From: Prunus persica
Taxonomy: Eukaryota > Streptophyta > Magnoliopsida > Rosales > Rosaceae
DNA: 64,000 nt
Direction of reading: 5' to 3'
Assembly (NCBI RefSeq): GCF_000346465.2
Contig: NC_034013.1
Coordinates: 16,923,624-16,987,623 of the forward strand
Under the pieces are notes generated by a model. The model was not told the DNA's origin. It ran no database searches and saw only the letters and a program-made list of their open reading frames with translations. A program made the position numbers and the translations under genes. Positions 44,576-57,203 of the stretch are shown in pieces. Every line of letters starts with the position of its first letter. Position 1 is the first letter of the stretch.

Positions 44576-47276
44576 ATGGACTGGGGTGCAAATAACGCTT
44601 TTAAAACCTTCAAAGGTACTTATCCCACCAAATTGCCAATTTGCAATTTTTGTACTTCAAATGCTCCCTGAGCTGACTTTCTCAACTTGTAATTAGATTC
44701 ATATTTTGTTATTAGATTGCTAAGTCATGAGAGTGTTGAATTGATTTGGATGATGAATTACTATAGTCTATCTATATATGTGAAAGTTTACTTCTTTTTA
44801 ACCCTTTTGCATTCAAACCTTAATGTCTATGATCTTTGATGGTTTTCTTTTGTTTCTTGGTGGATTAGATGTGGAACCCAAATCTATGATGGACATGGGG
44901 CTCATTCCAACCATTGATTCTGTAGATATTGGTTTGAGCTCCTCAGAACAGGGAAATGCTACTCCTTCAGCGAAACCAAGAAAGAAGACTATGACATCAG
45001 TTTATCTCAAGTTTTTCGAGACAGCTGCTGATGGAAAAAGTCGCAGGTGCAAGTTTTGTGGACAAAGCTATTCTATTGCAACTGCCACTGGTAACTTCTC
45101 TGGGCCCACAAAATAGTTGCTTTTGTTCTTTGTGCCTTCAAAATTTTAGGGTCGTGATAGTCCAGAGCGTCTAGATCGTATGTTATCAAGCTACAATTCT
45201 ATGTTTATCTGATTTGTAAGAAGCTCAAGTTCTTCATGTAGGGATTATCATTGGTTCATTCATTCTCAATGTGCGATTCCGATATTGGAGTGGATTTGTC
45301 AATAGCTTATGGTAGGGTTAAGCTTATCATATTACTAATCTTTCTTTTGTTGTTGAAGGTAATCTGGGAAGGCACCTAAGTAATCGCCATCCCGGTTATG
45401 ATAAGTCAGGTGATGTTGTCACCAGTTCAGCACCACCACCCATCACTGTAGTCAGGAAACATCAACCTCAATCAAAAGCACCCCAAGTGGATTACAACCA
45501 TTTAAATTGGTTGCTTGTTAAGTGGCTCGTCTTAGCTTCTCTACCTCCAGCAACATTGGAAGAAAAGTGGCTAGCAAACTCTTATAAGTTTTTAAATCCA
45601 TCAATACAACTATGGTCAAGCGAGGAGTACAGAAAAACATTTCATGAAGTTTTCAGGAGTATGAAGGAAGTGGTAAGAGCATCTTTGGAACATGTTTCTT
45701 CAAAGGTCTCTATAACGCTTGAATTTTGGACTTCATATGAGGAAATTTATTATATGAGTGTCACGTGCCATTGGATTGACGAGAATTGGTCTTTCCAAAA
45801 GATGATGCTTGATATCTGTCACATACCTTACCCTTGTGGTGGTGCCGAGATCTATCACTCCCTAGTGAAGGTTCTTAGGCTGTACAACATAGAGAATAGA
45901 GTCCTATCATGCACCCATGATAATAGTCAAAGTTCCATGCATGGTTACGTGGATGGTCAGAAGGTGGGGCCCTTCTGTTATATCCCCTGCTCTGCTCATG
46001 TTTTGAACTTGATCATAGATGATGGATTGAGAACCACAAAGCCGTTGATCTCGAAGATTCGAGAGTTTGCAATAGGGTTAAATGCATCCTCAGAGATGTC
46101 TGAGGATTTTACTCAATTCACAGCAGCTTACCAGGAAAGTACATGGAAAATGCCACTTGATACATCAACACGGTGGAGCGGCAATTATCAAATGCTAGAC
46201 ATTGTGTGCAAGGTACGCTAATTACATGATATTGGACGACATCTTTAAATGAACCATGGGCTGTGTAGTTATCCTTAACTCTCTCTCTCTCTCTCTCCAC
46301 TTTAGTCGATGATTAAGTGGCTGAGGTGACATTGTTTTTATCTTTATTTTTAATGCAGGCTTCTAAGTCTATGGATGCTGTTATCAGGAAGTATGAGACG
46401 CTAGGCAGTAGGATGCTGCTGAGCTCTGCAGAGAAGAATGCAGTCAGTAATGTGCATCGATATCTACAACCATTCTACAAAACCACAAACAACATGTGCA
46501 CGAACAAGTTGCCCACTGTTGGGCTGGTTCTTTTCTTCATGGATCACATTTCTGAGACAATTGCTGCTTGCAGAGATTCTCACCTTCACCCAGACTTGTT
46601 AAAAAATGCTGCTAAAGAAATGGCTGAAAAGGTTAGAGGTTACAATAACCAAGTTTGCAACATAATCATATACATGACCGCAGTTCTTGATCCTCGAATC
46701 AAAGGAGAGCTAATTCCTGAGAGCCTCAACGCAGAAAATTTTCTCGACGAAGCGAGAACTCATTTCATTAGAAATTATTCGACGAGTCATTTCCCATCCA
46801 TGACTAGTGGATACAGTGCTCAAGAACTAGAAGAGGGATGCAATGTCTCTTTTGCAGAGGAAATAGCAAGAAAGAAAAGAAGGGCAAACATGAGTAGCGC
46901 AACTGATGAGCTCACTCAATATCTGTCGGAGCCTCCGGCTCCAATAGCAACAGATGTTCTGGAATGGTGGAAGGTCAATAGTATGCGCTACCCACGGCTT
47001 TCTCTGATGGCTCGGGATTTCTTGGCAGTGCAGGCAGTTTCAGTGGCACCTGAAGAACTGTTCTGTGGCAAAGGTGATGAAATTTACAAGCAGCGGTTTT
47101 GTATGCCGCATGATAGCACCCAAGCTCTGCTTTGCATAAGGTCATGGCTACAAGGTGGGATGAAACTGAAGTATAAGACAACTGAAATAGATTTTGAGCG
47201 GTTGATGGAATTGGCAACGACTGCAGCTACAGCTGATAATACCACTCCTGGCTCTGAGAAGAAACAAAAATACTGA
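44576..47276 (+). CDS. Domesticated hAT transposase-like BED zinc-finger protein
   Basis: Four exons (44576-44615, 44869-45090, 45359-46212, 46359-47276) give 677 aa. After MDWGANNAFKTFKDVEPKS comes a BED-type zinc finger with C73-x2-C76 and H92-x4-H97 (RRCKFCGQSY, NLGRHLSNRH). The hAT RNase H-like core follows (KVSITLEFWTSY, MSVTCHWIDENW, DTSTRWSGNYQML, MTAVLDPRIK). The hAT C-terminal dimerisation region ends the protein (DVLEWWKVNSMRYPRLSLMA then DFLAVQAVSVAPEELF). It closely resembles Arabidopsis At1g18560, a single-copy conserved gene, by memory. No flanking terminal inverted repeats were seen, introns are conserved and the frame is fully open. I therefore read it as a host gene rather than a live element. 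Nuclear DNA binding is inferred. It is convergent with eIF2B-delta. Confidence 0.93.
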
Positions 47277-48052
47277 AGGGAACACTGATGATCTAGGTCA
47301 TACATATTTTGACATGCCAACTACTAATCCCACTTAAAAAGAGGGGAAATGACATTTTAAGCATTTCGAAATGCTATGTTGTACGTATTAATTAGGCCAC
47401 AATTTCATATTCGGATCGGGTGTACAGTTGAAAATTGTGATAATGCTAACCAGAGAAGGAGACAATCAAATATCATCTTATGATTGGGAAGAGTAGATTG
47501 CAGGTTCTGCAGAGTGGAAGATTTAGCGATCACCCACATGAATTTGTTTTCTTTGACTTATTCGAACATTTTTTACCCTCATTTCTTCCTCTCCATACCT
47601 TCCCGATTTTCTGTAATTCATATTTCAGTTTAGCAATTTAAGATCTTGCATCTGCTCAGCAGGAGCAAACAGAGATAATTCGTTGAAAACATGACACCTT
47701 AACTATAACACTATAATTCAATTATCTCGACAAAATTCAGGTAAAAAATGCAACAAGATATTCCAAAACATACATGATACATGAAAGTTGAAACCACCTC
47801 CACAACTGTCAGGAGAGGCTATACAATGCACTCTTCACTGAGTCGTATACCAACAAAATTTTAAACCCAGCTACCTCTGCGTCTTTCAACCCCAAAATTA
47901 ATGTTTCATTTCGCACGAGCTCCTTATCAAATGATTACAAAAAATCAAGTTTTATTCTCCTGTGCATGACAACCACCAGCCTGTAAAATGAATCCTACCA
48001 CAGAACATGTAACTATTTTTGTTCCTCCAAAGTCGCTCTGCTTTAAAGTTTC
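47277..48052. other. Convergent 3' region
   Basis: 776 bp between the stops of the hAT-like gene (+) and eIF2B-delta (-), expected to hold both 3' UTRs. No other feature was seen. Confidence 0.5.
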
Positions 48053-51000
48053 CTATGCCCATAAGTGCTCTCTCCCATATTCGCGCACAATGACAGGCAC
48101 GCTTGTGGGTGGAATCTGCAGTAAAATTAAAAACAAAACTGTGAAAACTAGTAATCAAGAAAATTCTTACACATCAAGAACACTAGGCACAACTTTACTG
48201 CCCAAGAATCAAGATGCAACTGAAATATGGGATTCTACATACATACATCTGGGCACATAATACATTAACTAAAGCAATGGATAATTGTCTTTTATGTGCG
48301 TATTTGACACATAATAGGCTAAAACCATTACTTCTAAAAAGAGATAACCGGCTGTATCATATGCCAACATAGTTAGAGCTAGGTAAAAATAAAAACGAAA
48401 TATAAAAGCAAAAGCCAAAAATGACTTACCATGCCATAATCTGTGACAATCATAGATATATAATCTGATGGAGTAGCATCATACCTGTTACACATGAAGA
48501 AGTGTATTAAGAATCATTCTAGACAGTGTTAACAAGTTTTCATTCTTTATATTGAACCATATGAAAGCTTACATTAAATTCAGAAGTTGCAGATTTTCCT
48601 TATTAGCCCAATTATCCAGATAATTTACATCAGTTCTTCCAGAAACCTTCGCAATAGCATCTGGGTCACCTGAAAGAAGTACAAAGATGCTACATAGTCA
48701 TTTTCAGGAGGAAAATATGTACAAAAACAAGCAACAGGAATACGCAAGCTCAGAGCACATACAAGAACCAACATACCTAGTTCGTTAGAGCAAATTGAAT
48801 CAAGCTGTACCCTTTCATGAAACTTGTAAGCTTCACAGCAAATTAAGACTGGAACACAAAATGCATGAGCAACCATAGCAACACAAGCAGTTCCTACTCT
48901 CGAATATACAGTTCCATTAGATAATACCGAGGCAGCTCCCAAAAACACTCGTGTTACTTCATGCATGATATAAGACACAGCATTTATATGAGTATATGTA
49001 CAACTCAGACCCTTTGCCACCAGCCTGCGAAGTAATGCTTGGCCTTCAAGCTTCGGACGTGAGTCTACTACCACAACACGGAACTGTTTCCCCAGTTCAT
49101 GGGCATATAGCAGAATCATCTCAACAACACATGATGATCCATATGTGAGAAGGACATCCCCATCCCTGACCTTCGTAGCAGCATGCCTAACTATCACCTT
49201 ATCCGCAAGTATTATCTTCTCATTTATAAAACGGTCAATTTCTGAACAAAGTGTAGATTTCGCTTCAGATTCAGATAGAGTCAAGGGCAATTTGGCAATA
49301 CGACTCTTCAGAAACCTAATTGCATTTCCCATGCTAATCGAAAGTGGCCTGCATTCAATGAAAAATGAGACATAACTACTAATCTTTGCTGTTAAATCTC
49401 TGACAAGGGTTTTCTCTGGAGGTGTGGTGTAGTCTCTAATGGCTTCCTGAAATGCTTGAAGCATTGCGATACAACGAGCATTACCCCCGGATATTTCTCC
49501 AGCCAAATACTGCAGTCCAACCTGACAAATGTCCATAACATTATCAGCCATGCGGATGATGATTTACAAGACAGACCAAAAATGATGAACTAACAATAAC
49601 TAGTTTCCTAAAATAAATACCTTATAAATGGCAGGATGCATAGGATCAAGTTGGAAAAACTTTGACTCAAGATCAGGAAGCTGAGTTCCATGTTCATATT
49701 GAGGCAAATGCCGGAACAGTTCAACTCTGTTTTTAGCTTCAGTCTGATTGACCACTGCACGCCTTTTTGCCTTATCCACTCGGTTCTTATCATCAAACTG
49801 CATACGTGGAGGAGGAACATCTTTCTTCCTTTCTTTCTCTGGTGGTCGATCGCCCCCCTTCTTGTCAGAAGCAGCCACCGAAGACGCAACTGGAGGAGGA
49901 TCCCTCTTTTGCAGAGACTGCTTTGCAGGCTTACCAGGAGCCCCACCCCGAGTTACAGCAGCAGGTTTTTTCCCCTCAGCTGTAATTTATAATGGATGAG
50001 AAACATAAAAACAGTTAATACATGGATCGTATTAAGGGGAATTCTAAACACACAGAGAAAAATCCAAAATTAAAAAGGTAAAGAAACAGAAAGTACTTCA
50101 TAGTTAATACATGGTTAGACTTGTTCTAACTTAATCTTAGTTAAAACTTATGAGATGATGTTTACACGCCTCAACGCAATTAACAAGTACTTCAATAGTT
50201 CCTTTGCAACACATATGAAGGACTACAAGCCACAAAATACATTCATAAAAATGGATTGTAACAATTTGATTTTTGAGCAGCTAAATCACATTAACAAGGC
50301 AATAGAAGCTACCTCACCTTTAGCAGCAGCTTTTGCAGCGCGTTGAGCCTCCTGCAAGGCACGCCTTTCAGCTTTTGTTGTTGTCTTGGACTTCAAGGGT
50401 TCTGAATTTGATGGAACTTCCTTTTGCTCCTTTGAAACCTCCTCTCCGCTCTTTTCTGCAAGAAATAGCCAACCTAATTAGCACATACTCTTACCTAAGC
50501 CAATTTGCATTGCGAATTTGCAATCTTTAATTAACTTATACAAACGCAACAACAAATCATATACCAATGCAGTTACTTCAATTCAATTTCTGAACGCAAT
50601 TCACACATGCATGAAGCAAGTAGAAATTCAGTGACCATAAGCAATTAATTACCAGGAACTTCAAGAGGAGCTTTCACTGTGGCCGAGTCGAATCCTCCGC
50701 CGGGAAAACTCGAAGCCAACTTTCCGGAGTCGCTCCGCCGATACCATCGGACCGAGGACTCGTCCGAGAACTCGAGTGTCGCATCTCCAACCCGACTAGA
50801 AGGCGAGGCTGTCACCGGCGAGGTACCTAACAACGACTCCGAGGGGTTGTAGCTGCCCACCGGCACGCGCTCCCCGGCTTCCTTGCGCCTTGACGCCGAT
50901 TCTGGCACCGGCAAGGCGGCCGTACGGATCGCGATGGTGTCGGAAAGGTGACGCGACGGAGGGATCATGACAGGATAGAGGGAGTTGCTCGCCGGAGATG

Positions 51001-51136
51001 AGGAGAGAGGAGGTGAGCTCGCGATTGGCGGGCCGGACAGGGTCCGACTGGGTGCGGTTTCGGCGTTGGGGGTGAAGAAGCCGACTTGGCGGACCTTGGG
51101 GTCGATCACGGTTCGCGAGGCGCGACGCGCATCCAT
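48053..51136 (-). CDS. EIF2B4: Translation initiation factor eIF2B subunit delta
   Basis: Seven exons (51136-50653, 50455-50318, 49979-49621, 49521-48777, 48669-48573, 48484-48430, 48115-48053) join in frame (646 aa). The N-terminal ~270 residues are low-complexity and basic (KPAKQSLQKRDPPP, RPPEKERKKDVPPPR), typical of the delta subunit. The conserved start of the alpha/beta/delta homology region is RVELFRHLPQYEHGTQLPDL and VGLQYLAGEISGGNARCIAM. The Rossmann-like IF-2B domain contains GDVLLTYGSS, RVVVVDSRPKLEGQ, MHEVTRVFLGAASVLSNG and VPVLICCEAYKF. The C-terminus is REYGREHLWA. In the eIF2B decamer delta is part of the regulatory core that senses eIF2-alpha; the catalytic subunit is epsilon. 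Exon 6 is only 55 bp. It diverges from the CHUP1-like gene with 788 bp between ATGs. Confidence 0.95.
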
Positions 51137-51924
51137 GGAGAGCGAGAATCAGTCGCTAGGGTATTGATTTTCCGGTGGAAAGAAAGAGAAGGAACTGTTG
51201 TTAACTTGTTAGTGGTGAAGGAGTAGATGCCGTGGAGGGTTTTACTAACGGAAATTAGGGTGTCGTATTGATCAAGTTTAAAACTTTTGGGTTTTGACAA
51301 GTTTCCGATAAAAAGAGACTTTCCGAGCTCCGCTGTTTTTCTTTGCCGTGTGTAAGTTTTTTTAACCTTTTCCAACCAAGAGAAAAGTTTTATTTACCCT
51401 TTCAAATAGACAAGCCATGAATTGTAAGTTCGCAACTCTCTTTAAAGTATTTTAAATTTTAAAGAAATTATAAAATAAAATAAATAAATGAAAAAGTATT
51501 GGTTGATCATAAGAACATCTCTCTTAATTATATGTGGACCCCGTACGAATGCTAATGACCTTTTTCAGTGATGATGGCTTCCCAATCCACGGGATGGAAT
51601 GGGATGGGACCAGCAAAAATATCCTACTTGTCTTTATTTTGATCTCATCTAGTCTTCTGCAACCTGCTAAACAAAACGGGACCAACCAATTAATTTGTGT
51701 TCATATATATTCTCATCGTATGTGCAAATAGCGGGCTTGGTCTTCTTCACACACTCTGTCCTCATTCCCACCGAGAAAATAGGGGAAGAAAAAAATCTCA
51801 GAGAAATGGAAACATGTTCTTCCATGGGATAAGATGAACCACTACAATCTATGTATCTTCACATATTTTGATGGTGAAATAACACACTGAATTTCAGAGT
51901 TTCTGAAACTCCTGTGAGGCCTAC
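51137..51924. other. Divergent promoter region (eIF2B-delta / CHUP1-like)
   Basis: 788 bp between divergent ATGs. The first ~100 bp next to the eIF2B-delta start are likely its 5' UTR. No other feature was seen. Confidence 0.5.
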
Positions 51925-53891
51925 ATGATAATCAAAATAAGCTTTCTGGCTGTGGCTTCAATTGCAGCATATGCAGTTTCACACAAAAACAGCAACTACA
52001 CCAGGAAGCAACTAGACTCTGCCGCCATCAAGCCTCCGGGTACTTCATTCTTTTTGCTGTTTTCATATTGTTTGGCCTTGTTTCCGTCTTAAAGGACGTG
52101 ACTTTATCAAATTTGTTTAGTGTTTTCCAGTTTTCTTGTTTGTTAATTCATGTGGTAATTGATGGTGCTTTCTTGTACTTCAGAGAATGATGGCTCAAAC
52201 TTCCAACAGCAACAGAACGAAGGAGAGATGGAAGATGAGGAGGAGGCGGCTGAAATATTTAGAAGCAAACAAATGAACAGTCTGAGTGAAATAGAGCTCT
52301 TGGTAAAGGAGCTGCAGCAGAGGAAAGTGAGGCTTGAAAAGAAGCTGCTAGAATTATGTGTTCTGAAAGAAGAGCAATCGTACATGGTTCACTTGCAAAG
52401 GCATATGGAGGACAAGTCTGCAGAGATTGGCATGCTTAACGTCACCATTGCTTCTTTGCAGGCTGAGAGGAAGGTTCTTCAGGAAGATGCCAAGCAGTGT
52501 GTTTTGGCAAAGAAGCAGCTGGAGATGGCAAAGAAGATGATAGCAGAAATGCAGAAGAAGATGGATTCTAATGAGAGCAGCATTATGAAGGGAAGGCTGT
52601 TGGTGATGGAAGAACAAGTTTCCAGCTTTCCCAAGGATGAAATCTCAGTCAGAGATGCCATAGCTGAGAAGAAGCTCAAAGCTGTTAAAAATGTTGAGTT
52701 GGAAGTTTTAAAGATGAAGAGGAGAAACAAAGAGCTTGAGCTAGAAAAGAGGGAATTGGCAGTCAAGTTGGTCTCTGCTGAAGCCAGAATAAGTACCCTG
52801 TCCAGCATGACTGAGGTTGATATAAATTCTTATTAGTTTAGGCTTAACAAATTTATTGAAACAGAGGGCTTCTTTACTTGAAACACTAGCTAAAAATTTA
52901 TAACACACACCATATGTTTTTCTTGCAGAGTGAAACCGTTGCCAAGGTTGAAGAAGAAATAAGCAGGTTGAGGCATACCAATGCGGAACTCTCAAGGCAA
53001 TTTGAAAGGCTGCAGAAAAACAGATTTGAAATGGTCCAAGAACGTGTGTACCAGCGCTGGCTCTACACTTGCTTGAGATTTGAAACCCAAATCCACAACA
53101 GTTCAAGCCATAAATCTCATGAGAAAAATGAACCATTGATATCATCAAATCCCAGTTACTATAGCCCTTCTTCTCACACATCTTCAACTAGTTTGAGCGA
53201 TGAAATTGAGACTACCACCATTGACAGCTCCTCTTCAAGTAGCCAAAGAAGTATCAACAAGAAATCTGGTTTCATACATAGAATTAAGAGGTGGGGAAGA
53301 AGCAATGATGAGTCAGATGCCATTTCATTATCAGATAGGTCTTCTGGAGGAAACTCCCTGAGCAAGAAAGGTCTGGTTCGCAGGCTTTCCACATCAATGG
53401 TTCCGGTGAAGAAGACTTCCATTCTGAGAAACAAAGGTGACAGTGGAACCAGTTCTTCTTCTCCATCCTCCAAGACACCAACAAGTTCATCTAGAGGGAG
53501 GAGAAGAGTCTCATTTAGTGATTCAGTCAGATCAACAACCGATCAATACTCTATGCCAAAGCCATTTGACCATCAGAGGGTATTAATGAATTCAACCCAA
53601 AATTACAACAAGATTGAATTTGAGGGAGAGACACAAGAAGAAGACCCTTCATCACCAGAAGTGAGTGTTCCTGCAACAAATCCCACATTGACCAAAGATG
53701 ACACCAACATTTCTGAAATTGCTGACACAGAAGTGGGGTTGAACAAAAAGACCATGCCTTTGCCTTGTGTGGATTTTGTTGCTGAGAAGGAGAACAAGGT
53801 GGATACAAATAATGTTGTGGGTTTTGTTGCTGCATTATTTTTGCTCCTCTTCATCTTAGTTGCCCGTCTTACATATTATACAGCTAGCTAG
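51925..53891 (+). CDS. CHUP1-like coiled-coil protein with C-terminal membrane anchor
   Basis: Three exons (51925-52039, 52184-52815, 52929-53891) give 569 aa. The hydrophobic start MIIKISFLAVASIAAYAVSH is like the N-terminal outer-envelope anchor of CHUP1. A long coiled coil follows (about residues 60-270: LSEIELLVKELQQRKVRLEK, MLNVTIASLQAERKVL, KNVELEVLKMKRRNKELELE, AEARISTLSSMTESETVAKV). It ends RFEMVQERVYQRWLYTCLRF, a conserved CHUP1-family junction. The C-terminal half is Ser-rich (KRWGRSNDESD, RRRVSFSDSVRS). It ends with VVGFVAALFLLLFILVARL and a few polar residues, a second possible transmembrane segment. The Pro-rich and profilin-binding C-terminal part of true CHUP1 is absent. Family role: actin-based organelle positioning; for this member that is inference. 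Confidence 0.85.
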
Positions 53892-54256
53892 GCCTCCTCC
53901 TCCATTTATGCTATTAATTCAGCTCACCAAGATTAAGTCATTAAGTATATCTTAATTATCTCAATCATCTAGATCATCAACCAAAACACCATCTAATTAT
54001 ACACATAAATTTGGATAGTATACCTGCACCTGCACCTGCACCACACAAGAATCCCCCACCGAATTCTTAGACATAGAAAAGGTCAAGTAGTCTCCAACAC
54101 TCATCTAGGACACACCAAACTTGTGTCCCTCCACGTGTCCCCCCTGCATGTCTCCAACCTCAAATCCTCCCCACACCTGTCCCTTGAAACCCCATCACCT
54201 CTTTCTTAATATCCCGCACCTCTCTCTCACTAGTTTCACTTCTCTCTCGATCATCC
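53892..54256 (+). promoter_or_regulatory. Oleosin upstream region
   Basis: 365 bp from the CHUP1-like stop to the oleosin ATG. Its distal part must hold the CHUP1-like 3' UTR. Pyrimidine- and C-rich near the oleosin start (CCTCTCTCTCACTAG). Confidence 0.5.
54132..54150 (+). promoter_or_regulatory. ABRE/G-box and RY element of the oleosin promoter
   Basis: CACGTGTC at 54132-54139 is an ABRE-type G-box (bZIP binding, ABA response). TGCATG at 54145-54150 is the core of an RY motif in reverse (CATGCA), bound by B3 factors such as ABI3/FUS3. They are six bases apart and about 110-125 bp upstream of the ATG, an arrangement common in seed-maturation promoters. Seed expression is inferred from this and the gene family. 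Confidence 0.7.
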
Positions 54257-54781
54257 ATGGCGGACCGTCACCAAAACCAAACCCAAACCCAGCAGCAGCA
54301 ACCGCAGAGAGCCCCAAGACCCACCAACACCAACAACCCGGCCTCTACAAATGCTTCCACATTCCTACGTAGACTCCAAGGACATGCTCCGAACTCAACC
54401 CAGCTCGTCGGTTTCTTGACGCTCCTCGTCTCCGGCGCCATTCTCCTCCTCCTCACCGGCCTCACCGTCACCGCCACAATTCTGGGCCTGATCTTGGTCA
54501 CGCCTCTAATCATCATCTCCAGCCCCATATGGGTCCCAGTCGGCGCCCTCCTCTTCCTGACCGTTGCCGGGTTCGTCTCCATGTGCGGCTTCGGAGCGGC
54601 GGCGGCGGCCGTTTCATCTTGGATGTACAGGTACTTCAAGGGAATGCACCCGCCCGGTTCGGACCGGGTCGACTACGCGAGGAGCCGGATTTACGACACG
54701 GCGAGCCATGTGAAGGATTATGCTCGAGAGTACGGTGGGTATTTGCATAGTAAGGTCAAGGATGCTGCTCCTGGAGCTTAA
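54257..54781 (+). CDS. Oleosin
   Basis: Single exon, 174 aa. A Gln/Pro/Thr-rich hydrophilic N-terminus ([17 protein letters not shown]) leads to the long central hydrophobic hairpin (about residues 48-120) with the diagnostic proline knot P83-x5-S89-P90-x3-P94 ([12 protein letters not shown]). The C-terminal amphipathic part is [20 protein letters not shown] and ends KDAAPGA. Oleosins coat seed and pollen oil bodies and keep them from fusing. The C-terminal region is long enough for the H-type class, though this class call is tentative. Base composition is clearly more GC-rich than neighbours, as expected for this family. The start is fixed by the only reasonable ATG after the leader. Confidence 0.96.
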   Translation: MADRHQNQTQTQQQQPQRAPRPTNTNNPASTNASTFLRRLQGHAPNSTQLVGFLTLLVSGAILLLLTGLTVTATILGLILVTPLIIISSPIWVPVGALLFLTVAGFVSMCGFGAAAAAVSSWMYRYFKGMHPPGSDRVDYARSRIYDTASHVKDYAREYGGYLHSKVKDAAPGA

Positions 54782-56717
54782 CGACCGTTCGATCTAGCTG
54801 GGAAATTATATATTTTTTTGTTACCTTTTGTTTTTTTGCACCGGTCCGGTTTATTGTTGAGCCTGCAGTGCAGATATGTTGGACCCGGGTTTTTTTTCTT
54901 TACGTGTCATGTCTGGTATTTGGTTTGTTTTTTTTATATATATAAAAATCTTTTTGGGCTCGAATTTTAAAGGCTTTATTGGGTTCAGTACATGGTCTGG
55001 GCTGGGCTGCTGTTGATTGTTTCAGTTATGGGTTTTCATGGTGCAATCTTGTTCCTCCTTTTTTCTCTTTTATGCTTTCGTGAGTTTTTAAAAAAAATTA
55101 TTTGAACCGGAAAATTCGAAACAAGAAGAATGAAAAAAATATATAAATAATATTTGATCTGGTTTGAACAAAACATAAAATTGAATATGGTGGCTTTTTT
55201 AGTCTGATATATGACCACAATAAATGTCACGTTGGTTTGCAGTTGGTTTCTTTTTACTCAAGTTTCTTTGTACTCACGTTTGAACATAAATCTTCTTTGT
55301 ACTCAAGTTTGAACATAAGTCTAGGCAGAAAAAATAGTGGTCCGCGGTCCGTTTCTTTGTATTCAAGTTTCAACACAAATCTTCTGAGACTATCTTTTTA
55401 CATATAGCTGATGTTCTCTTTCTCAAACAAAAAAGAAAAAATGAAATGAAACTGATTTTCCCCAAAAGTTGCTCACAGTTGAGTTGACCCTGGGAGAGTC
55501 AAACACGAGGACTTCGTCGTTGATGTATACTCCCCTCCCTCGTATCTTTTCCTCATTAAATACCAAAAATCAAAGTCTTAAGTCTAAGACAGAATCAATT
55601 CAGTAATATAATGCATTGCGATTTAGTAAATGAAAGTACTAAATCACTGGTTAAATATTTTGGTTTAGTAAATGAAAGCAAGGTTTTCATAGATGACTGC
55701 ACCAAGATAAAACGCTTTTTCTTAATATAAACACCAAATTAATTAAAGAATAATCATTAAGTTTGAAGCGTTCATGTTCATTAAATAGATATATTCCATA
55801 GCTGCAGCTTTTATGGAGGCTGACTTGAAATGATAGGAGAGGAATTTGTTCCCCCCCTTCTCTCCACCTTGGCCTTTTCGTTAAAGATAATGATAACATA
55901 AGAGAGTACCATGGAATATGATGTCCGTTTCAAATTTCAACTCAATCCAAAAAGTAACACGATCATCACACAATTTTGAGACCCATTAAGTGTATAGTGG
56001 ATCACAATGGGGCTTATGCATTGTGAATGGATCACAATGGATTCGGAAGCTATAGTAATAACATATTAGAGTGGTTTTTTTATGTGGTTATAGAAATTTG
56101 TTTATTATTAAATAACGAGCCGTAGATATGTCTCCATATTAAACAACATGTTATCAATACATTTTCAACAACATATATGCTTTACATAGCATTTAACGAT
56201 ATAAATAGATATAACATCCAACATACGTGATGAGTATAATCACATAATCAAATTATTTGGTAACAAAAAAACATTTCGGTATTACTTAATTTGTTGGTTT
56301 AGAATCCAACCACACATTCATTTGGTAATGAACACTGAAAAAACCCCACAAGGCCATATATTTTATTAAAACTAGTCACCCACAATTTAAAATGGTGCCA
56401 AAATCCAAATGTCTCCTCCGAAATATGTACACAGCAGCCCAGCCCCTGTTCATACAGGGGAAGTTCAACTACCAAAATCCGACGGCGACGACGTCGTACG
56501 TCAACTGTTGCCCCTAAACCCCATACAACAAGCCCCCGCCCACCAATAAACACACATGTGTGACACGTCACAACACAACAGTCTTGTGAAATTACCAAGA
56601 AACTACAAAACGAGAGACTAATTAACATAACAATTAATCAGAGAATATTAACATAAACATTCTGTTTAATTTTCATTCTTCTCCGATGATATATTTGAAA
56701 ATTCAACGGCGACTTCT
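54782..56717. other. Intergenic with a short tandem repeat
   Basis: 1.9 kb between oleosin and the next gene. At about 55246-55383 a 30-35-bp unit (TTCTTTGTACTCAAGTTTGA) is repeated about four times with variations. A GA-poor, AT-rich remainder holds no recognisable gene. Confidence 0.55.
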
Positions 56718-57203
56718 TCAGTTTCTCTTATGAGCGGCCCTCTCGAGGTACCCAGGCAAGGGACTCGCACGTGGGGACCGGAGAGGTGCTCCGTTCAGCT
56801 GGTTCCCGTGACTGTCGTAATAAATCGCACCCGAGAAATCCAACGGCTCGCACTTGTCCCCCATCAGGATAGACCTCTGCCAGACCCCGCCGTTCCCCCA
56901 CTCTTCCTCCTTATCCTCGAGGTGGGCGTCCGCCGATTCCTCGCCAATCTTTTTCCTGTGCAGGAACGTGATCGCCTTGTTGCTTATGGTCGACATCAGC
57001 TGCTTCGGCTTCCTCATCGGCGATGACTTGGGGGCGATTTTCGAGTTATTAGCGCTCCTCGGCTTAGCCTTGAGCTTCTTGGAGAGGCGGCTGGCTATGT
57101 CGACCAGAGCCGAGACGGAGTTGATCATCCGGGCTTTGGATTTCAGGCGCGCCGGACAGTCCGAGCTGGGATATTCCGTGCCTGTACGGAGACGACGGTC
57201 CAT
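56718..57203 (-). CDS. Conserved plant protein of unknown function
   Basis: Single open frame, 161 aa, starting MDRRLRTGTEYPSSDCPARL. It is basic in the first 90 residues (SKKLKAKPRSANNSK, KSSPMRKPKQLMSTISNKAI), then acidic (DKEEEW), then a conserved-looking tail with VWQRSILMGDKCEPLDFSGA, IYYDSHGNQL and SPRASPLPGYLE. The tail resembles many short plant proteins annotated only as uncharacterised. No signal peptide, membrane segment or catalytic motif was seen. The forward-strand frames in the same place are shadows. An upstream TATATATA stretch (57300) could be its TATA region. I do not recognise a function. Confidence 0.8.
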   Translation of the reverse strand: MDRRLRTGTEYPSSDCPARLKSKARMINSVSALVDIASRLSKKLKAKPRSANNSKIAPKSSPMRKPKQLMSTISNKAITFLHRKKIGEESADAHLEDKEEEWGNGGVWQRSILMGDKCEPLDFSGAIYYDSHGNQLNGAPLRSPRASPLPGYLERAAHKRN

